Source: Paracoccaceae bacterium (GTDB taxonomy: Bacteria; Pseudomonadota; Alphaproteobacteria; Rhodobacterales; Rhodobacteraceae). From it: DNA of 64,000 nucleotides. Numbering within the stretch: the stretch's first letter is position 1; each line of letters starts with the position of its first letter. Shown in pieces: positions 42,194 to 51,694 of the stretch. A program made the translations under genes and the position numbers. The notes beneath the pieces are model-generated. The model ran no database searches and was not told the DNA's origin. It saw only the letters and a program-made list of their open reading frames with translations. The stretch covers positions 372,001-436,000 of the forward strand of contig JANQRE010000004.1 in assembly GCA_028284705.1 (NCBI GenBank), in the 5' to 3' direction.

Positions 42194-43813
42194 ATGTCCA
42201 TGGGTGAGAAGAAACGCGCAGCCGATCTGGTGGCAGAACGGCTCTACGAGGCGGGCTGTCGTCACGCGTTCGGGATGCCCGGTGGCGAAGTTCTGACGCT
42301 GGTCGATGCGCTGGAGCGGGCCGGCATCGAGTTCGTGCTCTGCAAACATGAGAATGCCGCCGCCTTCATGGCCGAAGGGGTGCATCATGTGACCGGCGCG
42401 CCGGGCATTCTGGTGGCGACCGTCGGTCCCGGCGCGATGAATGGTGTCAACGCGATTGCCAATGCGCATCAGGACCGGGTACCGCTGATCGTGCTGACGG
42501 GTTGTGTCGATCCGGATGAGGCGCTGACCTACACCCATCAGGTGCTCGATCATCGCAAGGTGTTTGAGGAGATCACCAAGGCGACTTTCACGCTCACGGC
42601 GCAGGGTGCCGATACGATTGCCGACAAGGCCCTGACGGTCGCGCTGGAGGGGCGTTGGGGTCCGGTGCTGATCGATGTGCCGATCTCGGTGGCCGATACG
42701 CAAGTCGCGGTGACGCGCAGGCGACGCCGCGCGGCGAGCCCGGTGGTGCCGAGTGGGGCCGATCTGGAGATTGCAAGGGCCTGGCTCTCTGAGGCGCGCA
42801 AACCGGTGATGGTCGTCGGGCTGGATGTCTTGCAGGAGGGCAGTGCGCAGAAGGTGCAAGCCTTTGCAGAAGCACATGAAATTCCCGTTCTCACCACCTA
42901 CAAGGCAAAAGGCGTGCTGCCCGAGGATCACCCGCTGGCGCTGGGGGGCGCGGGGCTGTCACCGAAGGCCGATCAGGTGCTGATCCCGTTCCTGCAGGAG
43001 GCCGATCTGATCCTTTGCGTGGGGTACGATCCGATCGAGATGCGCATCGGTTGGCGCGAGATCTGGAACCCGGCGACGCAACGGGTGATCGATATCCATG
43101 CCGAGCCGAACCACCACTACATGCATCAGGCCTCGCTCAGTTTCATCGCCCATTGCGGGGCGTCGCTGGAGGTCATCGGGCAGGGCGTCGCGGCGCAGGA
43201 AACCTGGGGCCAGGGTGGGCTGGCGGCTGTCAAATCCGCGCTTGCCGAGGCCTTCCCGAGAGATGAGGACTGGGGCGCGACGGCGATCATCGACGAGGCG
43301 CGCAAAGTACTGCCGCCGGAGACCATAGCGACGACGGATAGTGGCGCGCATCGCATTCTGCTCAGCCAAGTCTGGCAATGCCCAAGCCCGAAAACCCTGC
43401 TGCAATCCTCCGCGCTCTGCACCATGGGCGTGGCGGTGCCGCTGGCCATGGGGGCGAAATATGCCGATCCCACGCGGCCCGTGGTCAGCTTTTCCGGCGA
43501 TGCGGGGTTTCTGATGGTGGCTGGTGAGCTCTCGACCGCGAAAGAGATGGGGCTCAACACGATTTTCGTGGTGTTTGTCGACCGCTCTCTGGCGCTCATC
43601 GAGTTGAAACAGCGCCAGCGGCAGATGCGCAATACCGGCGTCGATTTTGATCACCATGATTTCGCCGCCATCGGGCGCGCCTTTGGCGGTTATGGTCACA
43701 CGGTGACCTCACGCGCGGAGTTACGCACGGCCTTGGAGGCGGCGCTGACAGCCGATACATTTACCGTGATCGCGGCGGAGATCGACCGCAAAGCCTATGA
43801 CGGAAAGATCTGA
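42194..43813 (+). CDS. ThDP-dependent acetolactate-synthase-like lyase/decarboxylase
   Basis: The 539-residue protein has the three-domain fold of ThDP enzymes: an N-terminal Pyr domain with catalytic Glu53 in CKHENAAAFMAEG, a central domain, and a PP domain with SGDAGFLMV and the Mg-binding site. The usual Asn-Asn after the GDG motif reads VDRS, with Asp replacing the Mg-binding Asn. It is followed after two bases by a class III CoA transferase, recalling oxalyl-CoA decarboxylase/formyl-CoA transferase pairs, but the sequence looks closer to acetolactate synthase-like proteins. The start is ATG 42194, or ATG 42200. Confidence 0.8.
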   Translation: MSMGEKKRAADLVAERLYEAGCRHAFGMPGGEVLTLVDALERAGIEFVLCKHENAAAFMAEGVHHVTGAPGILVATVGPGAMNGVNAIANAHQDRVPLIVLTGCVDPDEALTYTHQVLDHRKVFEEITKATFTLTAQGADTIADKALTVALEGRWGPVLIDVPISVADTQVAVTRRRRRAASPVVPSGADLEIARAWLSEARKPVMVVGLDVLQEGSAQKVQAFAEAHEIPVLTTYKAKGVLPEDHPLALGGAGLSPKADQVLIPFLQEADLILCVGYDPIEMRIGWREIWNPATQRVIDIHAEPNHHYMHQASLSFIAHCGASLEVIGQGVAAQETWGQGGLAAVKSALAEAFPRDEDWGATAIIDEARKVLPPETIATTDSGAHRILLSQVWQCPSPKTLLQSSALCTMGVAVPLAMGAKYADPTRPVVSFSGDAGFLMVAGELSTAKEMGLNTIFVVFVDRSLALIELKQRQRQMRNTGVDFDHHDFAAIGRAFGGYGHTVTSRAELRTALEAALTADTFTVIAAEIDRKAYDGKI

Positions 43814-43815
43814 AC

Positions 43816-44994
43816 ATGACGCCTGGCGCGCTTGATGGCCTGACCATTCTCGACCTCAGCCGTATCCTCGCCGGCCCCACCTGTACGCAGCTGCTCGGGG
43901 ATCTCGGTGCGACGGTGATCAAGATCGAAAACCCGGCCACGGGGGGCGATGATACGCGCACTTGGGGACCGCCCTTCGCGATGGGCAAGGACGGGCAACC
44001 TACTGATCTCTCAAGCTATTTCATGTCGTCCAATCGCAACAAATATTCGGTTGCGGTGGATATTGCCGATCCTGAGGGACAAGCAACAATCCAGGCTTTG
44101 GCGGCCACGGCGGATGTGGTGATCGAGAATTTCAAACCCGGCGGCCTCAAGAAATATGGGCTCGATCATCAGACCATGCTGAAGGCCCATCCCGGTCTTG
44201 TCTATTGCTCAATCTCGGGGTTCGGGCAGACCGGGCCCAACGCTTCGAAACCGGGCTATGACCTCATGGCGCAGGGCTATGGTGGCATCATGTCCCTGAC
44301 CGGAGAACGCGAGGGCCAGCCGGTGAAGGTTGCGGTCGGGATCGCCGATGTGGTCTGCGGGATGTATGCGACCGTCGGTATCCTCGCGGCGCTGCGCCAC
44401 CGCGACAAGACCGGCGAGGGGCAGCATATCGATCTGGCCCTGGTGGACACGCAGGTCTCCTGGCTGATCAATGAGGGCGTGGCGCATCTGACGACCGGCA
44501 AACCGCGCCCGCGCCGCGGCAATGAACACGCCACCATCGTGCCCTATCAGACGTTTGAAGTGTCGGACGGCTATGTGCTGGTCGCGGTCGGCAATGACAC
44601 GCAATATCAGCGGTTCTGCGACTATCTCGGGCGGCCCGATCTGGCGGAGGATGCGCGCTTCGCCACCAATCCGGGCCGCATCGAGAACCGCACCGCGCTG
44701 ATCCCTGAACTGGAAGCGATGCTAAAACAGCACAGTCAGGCGGATGTCATCGCCGGGCTGGAGGCGCGCAAAGTGCCGGTGGGGCCGGTGAATACGCTCG
44801 AACAGGTCTTCACCTCCGATCAGGTGCAGGCGCGTGAGATGCGCATCGACATGCCACGCGACGATATCGACCGCGGCGGGGTCGAACTGATCGGCAATCC
44901 GCTGAAATTCTCAAAAACGCCAGTGACCTATCGCCGTGCACCGCCCCGCTTCGGGCAGGACACCGACGCGGTCCTGAAAAAGCTCAAACCATAG
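43816..44994 (+). CDS. Class III CoA transferase (CaiB/BaiF family)
   Basis: The 392-residue enzyme moves CoA between carboxylic acids. The start LTILDLSRILAGPTCTQLLGDLGA, the RNKYSVAVD stretch and the catalytic Asp149 in KPGYDLMAQG are family signatures. It is shorter than formyl-CoA:oxalate transferase (about 425 residues) and lacks clear Frc-specific features, so the substrate is open. Its end overlaps the converging CHMI-like gene by 11 bases. Coupling with the ThDP enzyme suggests an acyl-CoA route with a decarboxylation or lyase step. Confidence 0.85.
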   Translation: MTPGALDGLTILDLSRILAGPTCTQLLGDLGATVIKIENPATGGDDTRTWGPPFAMGKDGQPTDLSSYFMSSNRNKYSVAVDIADPEGQATIQALAATADVVIENFKPGGLKKYGLDHQTMLKAHPGLVYCSISGFGQTGPNASKPGYDLMAQGYGGIMSLTGEREGQPVKVAVGIADVVCGMYATVGILAALRHRDKTGEGQHIDLALVDTQVSWLINEGVAHLTTGKPRPRRGNEHATIVPYQTFEVSDGYVLVAVGNDTQYQRFCDYLGRPDLAEDARFATNPGRIENRTALIPELEAMLKQHSQADVIAGLEARKVPVGPVNTLEQVFTSDQVQAREMRIDMPRDDIDRGGVELIGNPLKFSKTPVTYRRAPPRFGQDTDAVLKKLKP

Positions 44995-45325
44995 TCCCGC
45001 CGGGGATGTGCATATTCGTGATGTAGATCTCGTCGTTTAGTCTCAGGGCGAGCGAAAACGCACATGGCTGCGCCAGTTGCGCCTTGATCGCGCGTTCCAG
45101 ATCGTCCCGCAGCGCCTCCAGAAAGGCCTTGTCGCGATGCGGTTTCGGCAACATCGCGACATCCACCAGCATATGGGTGTGGTGGAACTGGGTCGCGGGA
45201 TAGGCCCGGCATTTGGTCTCCCCGGCACCCGGATCATGGGTCAGGACGGTCATCTCAATCGCCTCGGACAGGCGGTCCATAGAAAAAGTCAGGTCGGCGG
45301 AGTAGCGCAGTTCGGCATGGGGCAT
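44984..45325 (-). CDS. 5-carboxymethyl-2-hydroxymuconate isomerase-like tautomerase
   Basis: The 113-residue protein starts MPHAELRYS, exposing a catalytic Pro after Met removal, as in the CHMI branch of the tautomerase superfamily. It also has HHTHMLVDVAMLPKPHRDKAFLEAL and a central Arg/His set typical of HpaF. CHMI acts in homoprotocatechuate breakdown, but no other genes of that path are seen, so a different keto-enol substrate is possible. It is convergent with the CoA transferase gene. Confidence 0.7.
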   Translation of the reverse strand: MPHAELRYSADLTFSMDRLSEAIEMTVLTHDPGAGETKCRAYPATQFHHTHMLVDVAMLPKPHRDKAFLEALRDDLERAIKAQLAQPCAFSLALRLNDEIYITNMHIPGGTMV

Positions 45326-45564
45326 CGGGCACCTCGGGTTTCAATTCTGCCGAAGAATTCAGCGAAATCGACGCGCCGCCAAGCGCAAATTTGCGACTTT
45401 TCGCTCAAAATTCCCCGTGACAGGCGCGTTCCCGATCACGACTCGGCCTAACTCCCTCACATGTCCGTTATTCTTGTCTCACAAGCGTTTACGGGTTCTG
45501 CACATCCGTTATGGAGATGAGAGCGGCGTCGCGCCAAGTTGACAGAATCGGACACGGGATCCCC

Positions 45565-46938
45565 ATGAAAAAAGACATTTTCGGGCAGGACACGAGCTTG
45601 CGCAGTGCAGAGGCGCTGGAAAGCTGGAATGATACGCAGATGGCCTTCCTCGCCCATGGCGCCGCAACGCCGGAGCATCTGGGCAAGGTGCTGACCGCCG
45701 AGCCGGATTTTGCGCTCGGGCAGGCGGCGAAGGGCATGTTCTACCTGCTCTTGGGCCGCCGGGAACTTTATCCGACCGCGCAGGAGGCATTGAAAGCGGC
45801 GGAGACGGCAGCGCTTCAGGGCCATATCTCGCCCCGGGAACGCGGCTTTGTCGACGCGCTGAAAGCTTACGTGAACGGTCGCATGACCGAGGCCGTGGCG
45901 CATCTGGAAACCATCCTGCGCGCCCGTCCCGATGACGTGCTGGCGATGAAGCTCTCGCATGCGATCCGCTTTGTGCTGGGCGACAATCACGGCATGCGGC
46001 GCTCTATCGAGCGGGTGATGGGCGCTTACGGGCCAGATCATCTGGGCCGCGGATACCTCATGGGCTGTCATGCCTTCACGCTGGAAGAAACCGGAGATTA
46101 CACCAAGGCCGAGACCGTCGCCCGCATGGGGCTGGCGATCAGTCCCGATGACGCCTGGGGCCTGCACGCGGTCGCCCATGTCTATGACATGACGGCGGAT
46201 GCGAAGGGCGGGATCAATTGGCTGACCGGTCGCGAAGAGGCCTGGGCGCATTGCAACAATTTCCGCTACCATGTGTGGTGGCACAAAGCGCTGATGCATC
46301 TCGACCTGGGTCAGCATGATGAGGTCATGGACCTCTATGACACTGAAATCCGCAAGGACAAGACCGACGATTACCGCGATATCTCCAACGCCACATCGCT
46401 TCTGAGCCGGCTTGAGCTCGACGGCGTGAATGTCGGCGACCGCTGGGAAGAGCTTGCCGATCTCAGCATGAACCGCACCGAGGATGGCTGCCTGATTTTC
46501 GCCGATCTGCATTACCTCTTGGCCCTGATCGGTGGCGAGCGCAATGACGCGATCCGCGCTCTGATGGGCCGCATGCATCGCGACGCTAAGACCAATGCGG
46601 TCGAGATGGACAAGCTGATGGAGCATCCCGGGCTGGCCGCTGCGGCTGGCCTCGAGGCCTTTGGGGAGGCCGATTACAAGACCGCCTTCCTGAACCTCGC
46701 CCGGGCGCGTCAGACGATGCAAAAGGCGGGCGGCAGCCACGCGCAGCGCGATGTGTTCGAGCGCCTGACGATCGATGCCGGCATCCGCGCCGGTTTCCTC
46801 GACGAGGCCGAAAACATTCTGGCCGAACGCACCGCAAAGCGGGCGGGTCGCGAGGACGGATACGCCTCGGCCCGGATGTCGCTGATTTCCGAAGGGCGGG
46901 CGGCTGCGGCTTGCGCCGATCGCGTTCCTGCGGAATAA
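45565..46938 (+). CDS. TTC38-like tetratricopeptide protein
   Basis: The 457-residue soluble protein resembles the tetratricopeptide repeat protein 38 family, known in animals and many bacteria, with no established function. It has helical repeat pairs throughout (LGQAAKGMFYLLLGRREL, GRGYLMGCHAFTLEETGDY, AWGLHAVAHVYDMTADAKGG, NFRYHVWWHKALMHLDLG). The WHKALMHLDLGQHDEVMDLYD stretch is characteristic. ATG 45565 is chosen because the residues before it lack similarity. The 240 bases upstream have no other gene. Confidence 0.78.
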   Translation: MKKDIFGQDTSLRSAEALESWNDTQMAFLAHGAATPEHLGKVLTAEPDFALGQAAKGMFYLLLGRRELYPTAQEALKAAETAALQGHISPRERGFVDALKAYVNGRMTEAVAHLETILRARPDDVLAMKLSHAIRFVLGDNHGMRRSIERVMGAYGPDHLGRGYLMGCHAFTLEETGDYTKAETVARMGLAISPDDAWGLHAVAHVYDMTADAKGGINWLTGREEAWAHCNNFRYHVWWHKALMHLDLGQHDEVMDLYDTEIRKDKTDDYRDISNATSLLSRLELDGVNVGDRWEELADLSMNRTEDGCLIFADLHYLLALIGGERNDAIRALMGRMHRDAKTNAVEMDKLMEHPGLAAAAGLEAFGEADYKTAFLNLARARQTMQKAGGSHAQRDVFERLTIDAGIRAGFLDEAENILAERTAKRAGREDGYASARMSLISEGRAAAACADRVPAE

Positions 46939-46959
46939 GCGCGCCATAGCTGCCCTGAG

Positions 46960-48270
46960 ATGAGTATGGTGAGCACCAGTCCAAACGACAGCCCGCGCGA
47001 AAGCGCGGCCGCCGCTGCTGCGCGCAGTGCGCCGGTCGTGGCGGCGCGGGACCCGCGTCTGGACTTCTATCGCGGCATCGCGATGTTCATCATTCTCTTT
47101 GCGCATACGCCGGGCAATTTCTTTACCTCCTGGATCCCCGCCCGCTGGGGTTTTTCGGATGCCACGGAGATGTTCGTCTTTTGCTCCGGCATGGCCTCTG
47201 CCATCGCCTTCGGGCGGACATTTGATCGGGCAGGGTGGGTCCTGGGCTCCGGTCGCGTGGCTTATCGCGTCTGGCAGGTCTACTGGGCTCACTTGGGCAT
47301 GTTCTTCTTCATCGCGATGATGCTGGCCTTCTGGGACAGTTTCGAGATTTTCGAGAAGACCTATATCAACACGTTGAATTTGCAGCCTTTCTTTGAAGGT
47401 CGCACCGGTCGGGAGACCGGCATTTTCGCAGGCACCGCCGAGAATATCGTGGGTATTTTCACGCTCACCTACGTGCCGAATTACTTCGACATCCTGCCGA
47501 TGTATCTGGTCATACTGGTGATGATGCCCTTCGTCATCGCACTGGCACGGATCAATCTCTGGCTGACCGCGGCGGTGATGGTGACCGTTTGGCTCTTTGC
47601 GCAGGGCGGCATCCTTGCCTTCTGGGGCGCCGAAGCGAGCGCGATCAATTTCCCGGCGGAGCCGTGGTCGAACCGCGAATGGTTCTTCAACCCATTCGGC
47701 TGGCAATTGCTCTTCTTCACGGGATTTGCGTTCATGCGCGGCTGGATCCCCGCCCCGCCGGTTAAATGGTGGCTCATTGCGCTAGCGCTGATCATCGTCA
47801 TCGCCAATATCCCGCTCTCCAATATCGGCGTGCGGGCCGTGAACCGCGAATGGTTTGGTCTTGCTTTCGAGGGCAACCCGGTGATCGATGCCCGCGTCGC
47901 GTTGAAGCCTTTCATTTCGAAATCCGATTTCGGCATCCTACGCTACGTGCATTTCCTGGCACTGGCCTATCTCGGTTGGGTCGCAGCGGGGGCTGGTGGT
48001 CACCGCCTGATCGCCTCCGGCATCGGGTTTTTCTCCAAACTCTGGGGTCAGATCGTCAAACACACGATGAAGGTCGGGCAGCAGTCGCTCGCGATTTTCG
48101 TCTTCTCCATGGTCTTCGCCCGCATCCTGGGCTTCACCTATGACCAACTGGGCCGCGACACCTTCACCGTGACCGCCTTCAACCTGCTTGGGGTGCTGAC
48201 GCTCGTTCTTGTCGCCTATTTCGTGGCCTGGGTGAAATCCCAGCCCTGGCGACCAAAGAGGGCGGCCTGA
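46960..48270 (+). CDS. opgC: OpgC-like periplasmic glucan substituent transferase
   Basis: The 436-residue protein has about ten spans and the acyltransferase-3-like start PRLDFYRGIAMFIILFAHTPGNF, and FSDATEMFVFCSGM, as in OpgC. In related Rhodobacter, OpgC adds succinyl groups to osmoregulated periplasmic glucans. It is followed by opgG at the very next bases (ATG overlaps the stop), which supports the role. The N-terminal 30 residues are Ala/Ser-rich and disordered. The start is ATG 46960 or ATG 46966. Confidence 0.88.
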   Translation: MSMVSTSPNDSPRESAAAAAARSAPVVAARDPRLDFYRGIAMFIILFAHTPGNFFTSWIPARWGFSDATEMFVFCSGMASAIAFGRTFDRAGWVLGSGRVAYRVWQVYWAHLGMFFFIAMMLAFWDSFEIFEKTYINTLNLQPFFEGRTGRETGIFAGTAENIVGIFTLTYVPNYFDILPMYLVILVMMPFVIALARINLWLTAAVMVTVWLFAQGGILAFWGAEASAINFPAEPWSNREWFFNPFGWQLLFFTGFAFMRGWIPAPPVKWWLIALALIIVIANIPLSNIGVRAVNREWFGLAFEGNPVIDARVALKPFISKSDFGILRYVHFLALAYLGWVAAGAGGHRLIASGIGFFSKLWGQIVKHTMKVGQQSLAIFVFSMVFARILGFTYDQLGRDTFTVTAFNLLGVLTLVLVAYFVAWVKSQPWRPKRAA

Positions 48271-49799
48271 TGCTGACCCGTCGCGCCGCTCTGGGCCTGA
48301 TGGCCGCCGCCGCGTTTGCGTCCCGCGCAGGCGCGGTTCCGATGTTCAAGGGCGAGAAGAAACCGTTCTCCCGTGCATGGCTGGAGGCGGAGGCCAAGCG
48401 ACTTTCCCGTCGCGACTACAAGCCCATGGGGCTCGTCCCGCAAGAATGGCGCGATTTGACCTATGATCAGTATCGCAAGATCTGGTTCAACTCGCAAAAG
48501 GGCCTTTGGACCGATACGCCGCGGCCCTTCAAGGTCGATTTCTTTCATCCCGGCCTCTATTTCCCGCGGCCCGTCGATATCGCGATTGTCGAGGATGGGG
48601 AGGCGCAGAGCCTCGCTTTCGACTTCTCGCTGTTCGACAAATCCGACAAGGCGCCGCTCCTGCCGCTTGATGATACTCTGGGCTACTCCGGGCTGCGCCT
48701 GCGCCATGAATTGCGCGAGAAGGGCAAGTTCGAGGAATTCGCCGTTTTCCAGGGCGCGAGTTATTTCCGCGCCATCGGCACGGGTCAGAATTATGGCCTC
48801 TCCGCGCGCGGTCTGGCTATCGACACGGCCAAGGGCACGGGCGAGGAATTCCCCGATTTCACGCACTTTTGGCTGGAAGCTCCCGACCCTGGCGACCGGA
48901 TGATGAAGGTTCATGCGCTGCTGGATTCTCCTTCGGTGACAGGGGCTTACTCCTTCCGTATCACGCCCGGATTGCCAGCGGAGATGGAAGTCGAGGCGGT
49001 GCTTTATCCCCGCAAAGACCTGGATCATGTGGGCCTCGCGCCGCTCACCTCGATGTTCCTTTTTGATGAGACCAATCGCGCCCGGTTCGACGATTTCCGC
49101 TCCGCTGTTCATGACAGCGAAGGGCTTATGATCCACAACGGCGCGGGCGAACTTCTTTGGCGGCCTTTGGGCAATCCGCGTACGCTGCAGGTCTCCAGCT
49201 TCGTTGACGAAGGCCCGCAGGGCTTTGGTCTCATGCAGCGCGCCCGCCGGTCGGAGGATTTCGCCGATCTCGAGGCGCATTACCACAATCGCCCCTCGCT
49301 CTGGATCACGCCGGGGGAGGATTGGGGCCGGGGCACCGTCACTCTCGTGGAAATCCCCTCCGAGAAAGAGATTTACGACAATATCGTCGCCTATTGGCGG
49401 CCCCGCGAACCCCTGGCGCGTGGCAGCGAGCACCGTTTCACCTACCGCATGGACTGGGGTGCCGAGCCGCCGCGTCCGCGCGATGTGGCCACGGTGCTGA
49501 ACACCCGGATCGGCAAAGGATACGACAAGAAAGTCCCTTACCAGATCATCACCATCGATTTCGCCGACCACCCGGCCTTTGGTGACAGCGAAGAAGACCT
49601 CGACACCCTCGTGAGATCAATCTCCACCGTCCGCGGCGAGGTCACCGAGGGCGTTTTGCAGCGCAACCCAGGCACAGGCGGTGTCCGTCTGGCGTTCAAA
49701 TATGACCCGCAAGAGGCCATGGCGTCAGACCTGCGTGCGCAGCTGTTCAAGGACGGCAAGTCGGTGACGGAAGTCTGGCTCTATCGGTGGACCGCGTGA
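48270..49799 (+). CDS. opgG: Periplasmic glucan biosynthesis protein OpgG (MdoG)
   Basis: The 509-residue periplasmic protein adds or trims branches on the glucan backbone during export. A twin-arginine-like start (LTRRAALGLMAAAAFASRAGA) suggests Tat or Sec export. LSRRDYKPMGLVPQEWRDL, TLGYSGLRLRHEL, FLGASYFRA-like FQGASYFRAIG and WWAPREPL-type YWRPREPLARG are MdoG signatures. It overlaps opgH by 13 bases. Confidence 0.94.
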   Translation: MLTRRAALGLMAAAAFASRAGAVPMFKGEKKPFSRAWLEAEAKRLSRRDYKPMGLVPQEWRDLTYDQYRKIWFNSQKGLWTDTPRPFKVDFFHPGLYFPRPVDIAIVEDGEAQSLAFDFSLFDKSDKAPLLPLDDTLGYSGLRLRHELREKGKFEEFAVFQGASYFRAIGTGQNYGLSARGLAIDTAKGTGEEFPDFTHFWLEAPDPGDRMMKVHALLDSPSVTGAYSFRITPGLPAEMEVEAVLYPRKDLDHVGLAPLTSMFLFDETNRARFDDFRSAVHDSEGLMIHNGAGELLWRPLGNPRTLQVSSFVDEGPQGFGLMQRARRSEDFADLEAHYHNRPSLWITPGEDWGRGTVTLVEIPSEKEIYDNIVAYWRPREPLARGSEHRFTYRMDWGAEPPRPRDVATVLNTRIGKGYDKKVPYQIITIDFADHPAFGDSEEDLDTLVRSISTVRGEVTEGVLQRNPGTGGVRLAFKYDPQEAMASDLRAQLFKDGKSVTEVWLYRWTA

Positions 49800-51691
49800 C
49801 TGAGCTGCGCCCGATATCGCCGGTCGCCTGGATGCCCGATCCGGCACCTCTGGCGCAACCGGTGCAGGATTTGCGCGCGGCCTATCGAGATGGCGCGGCG
49901 CCGGAACTGGCACCGCCAAGCCTGGGCGTGCGGCTCTGGCGCGCAGCCACCTTCCTGCCAGCGATCCTGATCACCACGGGGCTGATCGCGGTCTTCACCG
50001 ACTTCTTCGCAATGAACGGTCTGAGCGCCTCTGAGGCCATTCTTATTGGCCTCGTTGCGCTGACATTTTTCTGGATTTCCCTTTCGGTCACAACCGTAAG
50101 TGTGGGGATTTTCAACCTGCTACGCCGCACACCTAAAGCTCTGGCTGCGCAAACGATCGAACCCCTCAACGTCGCCCTGCTGGTCCCGATCTACAACGAG
50201 TCGCCTGCAGATGTGTTCGGAAATGCCTGCGCGATGATCGAAGAGCTACATGCCGCAGGCGCGCGCCATGACTTCGCGCTATACATCCTGTCGGACACGC
50301 GCGACGAGCGCATCGCGGCGCAGGAACTCACCGCGTTTGCTGCCCTGCGCGCCAAGGTGGGTGGGCTGATGCCGGTCTATTACCGCCGCCGCGCGATGAA
50401 CATTGATCGCAAGGTCGGCAATCTCGCCGATTGGGTGGAGCATTGGGGCGGCGGATCGGACGCGATGCTGGTGCTCGATGCCGACAGTCTGATGTCGGGC
50501 GAGGCGATTGTGGCGCTCTCCGATGCGCTTGCCGCCGATCCGAGCGCGGGCCTCATTCAATCCTTCCCGCAGCTCTTCGGCGCGGAGACGCTCTTTGCCC
50601 GCGTCCAGCAATTCGCCTCCACGATCTATGGCTCGGTTCTGTCCGAAGGTCTTGCTGCCTGGGCGGATCGCGAGGGCAATTACTGGGGTCACAACGCGAT
50701 CATCCGCACCCGCGCGTTTGCCTCCTGTGCAGGCCTGCCGAAGCTGAACGGCATCCGCGCAAAGGGCGCCCTGATCCTCAGCCATGATTTCGTCGAAGCC
50801 GGGCTCTTGCGCCGTGCCGGTTGGGCCGTGCGCTTCCTGCCGCGCGTCAAAGGTTCCTACGAGGAAGTGCCCGCAACGCTGATCGACTACATCAAACGCG
50901 ACCGCCGCTGGTGTCAGGGCAATCTGCAACACCTGCGCCTTCTGCGCTCCAAGGGCTTTCACACGGTCACCCGCTTCCACTTGTTCCACGGCGCGATGAG
51001 CTACCTTCTGTCGCCCGCGTGGTTCGTGCTGCTGACCATCTGGGCGCTGATCGGGCAGGGGCCTGAGGCCAATGTCATCCAGTATTTCTCTGGCGCGAAC
51101 CCGCAGGTGAACTGGCCGGAAATGGCCCACGTGAACAACCTCTTCATCCTGTTTTTCATGTATGGGATGTTGCTGGCACCGAAATTCCTTGGTGCCTCGG
51201 CGATCAGTTCCTCAGGCCTAAGACTGCGTGACCTTGGCGGGGCCGGGCAGTTTTCCTTGTCTTTCATCTCGGAGGTCGTGATCTCGATCCTCTACGCGCC
51301 GATCCTGATGGTGCAGCAGACCGTTGCCGTCTGCCGCGCGCTACTCGGGTTCAAAGAGCAATGGGCGCCACAAACCCGGCGCGGGCACAGCTATGGGCTC
51401 TGGACGCTGGTGAAATTCCACTGGCTCGAGACGCTGATGGGGGCAGGGCTTGTGGCGGGTATGAGCACGGGTCTCGTGACGCTCTGGCTTCTGCCCATCG
51501 CAGTCAGCCTCGCTGGCGCAATCCCGCTCTCGGCCCTGTCCGGGCTGAACCTCACGCGGCACCGCTGGATGGAAAAGCAGCTTGGTACGCAGGAGGTGTT
51601 CAACGCACCCGCAATCATCCGCGCGGCCAAGGCCGAGCGGGCGCAATTGCAGCAAATGCTGGATCAGACCGACCGCATCGCGGCCGAGTAA
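49787..51691 (+). CDS. opgH: Periplasmic glucan glucosyltransferase OpgH (MdoH)
   Basis: The 634-residue inner-membrane GT2 enzyme builds the beta-glucan backbone from UDP-glucose. VALLVPIYNESPADVFGN, the DxD-type LDADSLMSG and RDRRWCQGNLQHLRLL mark the catalytic domain, with two spans before it and about four to six after. It is shorter than E. coli MdoH (about 847 residues), lacking the long N-terminus, which is usual in alphaproteobacteria. It is last in the opgC-G-H unit. Confidence 0.94.
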   Translation: MDRVTELRPISPVAWMPDPAPLAQPVQDLRAAYRDGAAPELAPPSLGVRLWRAATFLPAILITTGLIAVFTDFFAMNGLSASEAILIGLVALTFFWISLSVTTVSVGIFNLLRRTPKALAAQTIEPLNVALLVPIYNESPADVFGNACAMIEELHAAGARHDFALYILSDTRDERIAAQELTAFAALRAKVGGLMPVYYRRRAMNIDRKVGNLADWVEHWGGGSDAMLVLDADSLMSGEAIVALSDALAADPSAGLIQSFPQLFGAETLFARVQQFASTIYGSVLSEGLAAWADREGNYWGHNAIIRTRAFASCAGLPKLNGIRAKGALILSHDFVEAGLLRRAGWAVRFLPRVKGSYEEVPATLIDYIKRDRRWCQGNLQHLRLLRSKGFHTVTRFHLFHGAMSYLLSPAWFVLLTIWALIGQGPEANVIQYFSGANPQVNWPEMAHVNNLFILFFMYGMLLAPKFLGASAISSSGLRLRDLGGAGQFSLSFISEVVISILYAPILMVQQTVAVCRALLGFKEQWAPQTRRGHSYGLWTLVKFHWLETLMGAGLVAGMSTGLVTLWLLPIAVSLAGAIPLSALSGLNLTRHRWMEKQLGTQEVFNAPAIIRAAKAERAQLQQMLDQTDRIAAE

Positions 51692-51694
51692 CGC

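Noticed and set aside
42194-44994. Oxalyl-CoA decarboxylase / formyl-CoA transferase pair
   Set aside because: Gene order fits, but the ThDP enzyme looks closer to acetolactate synthase-like proteins and the CoA transferase is shorter than Frc, so I did not assign oxc and frc.
45457-47706. A 749-codon minus-strand open frame
   Set aside because: It runs opposite the TTC38-like gene and opgC, both with clear homology features and ribosome binding sites; its composition is that of a shadow frame.
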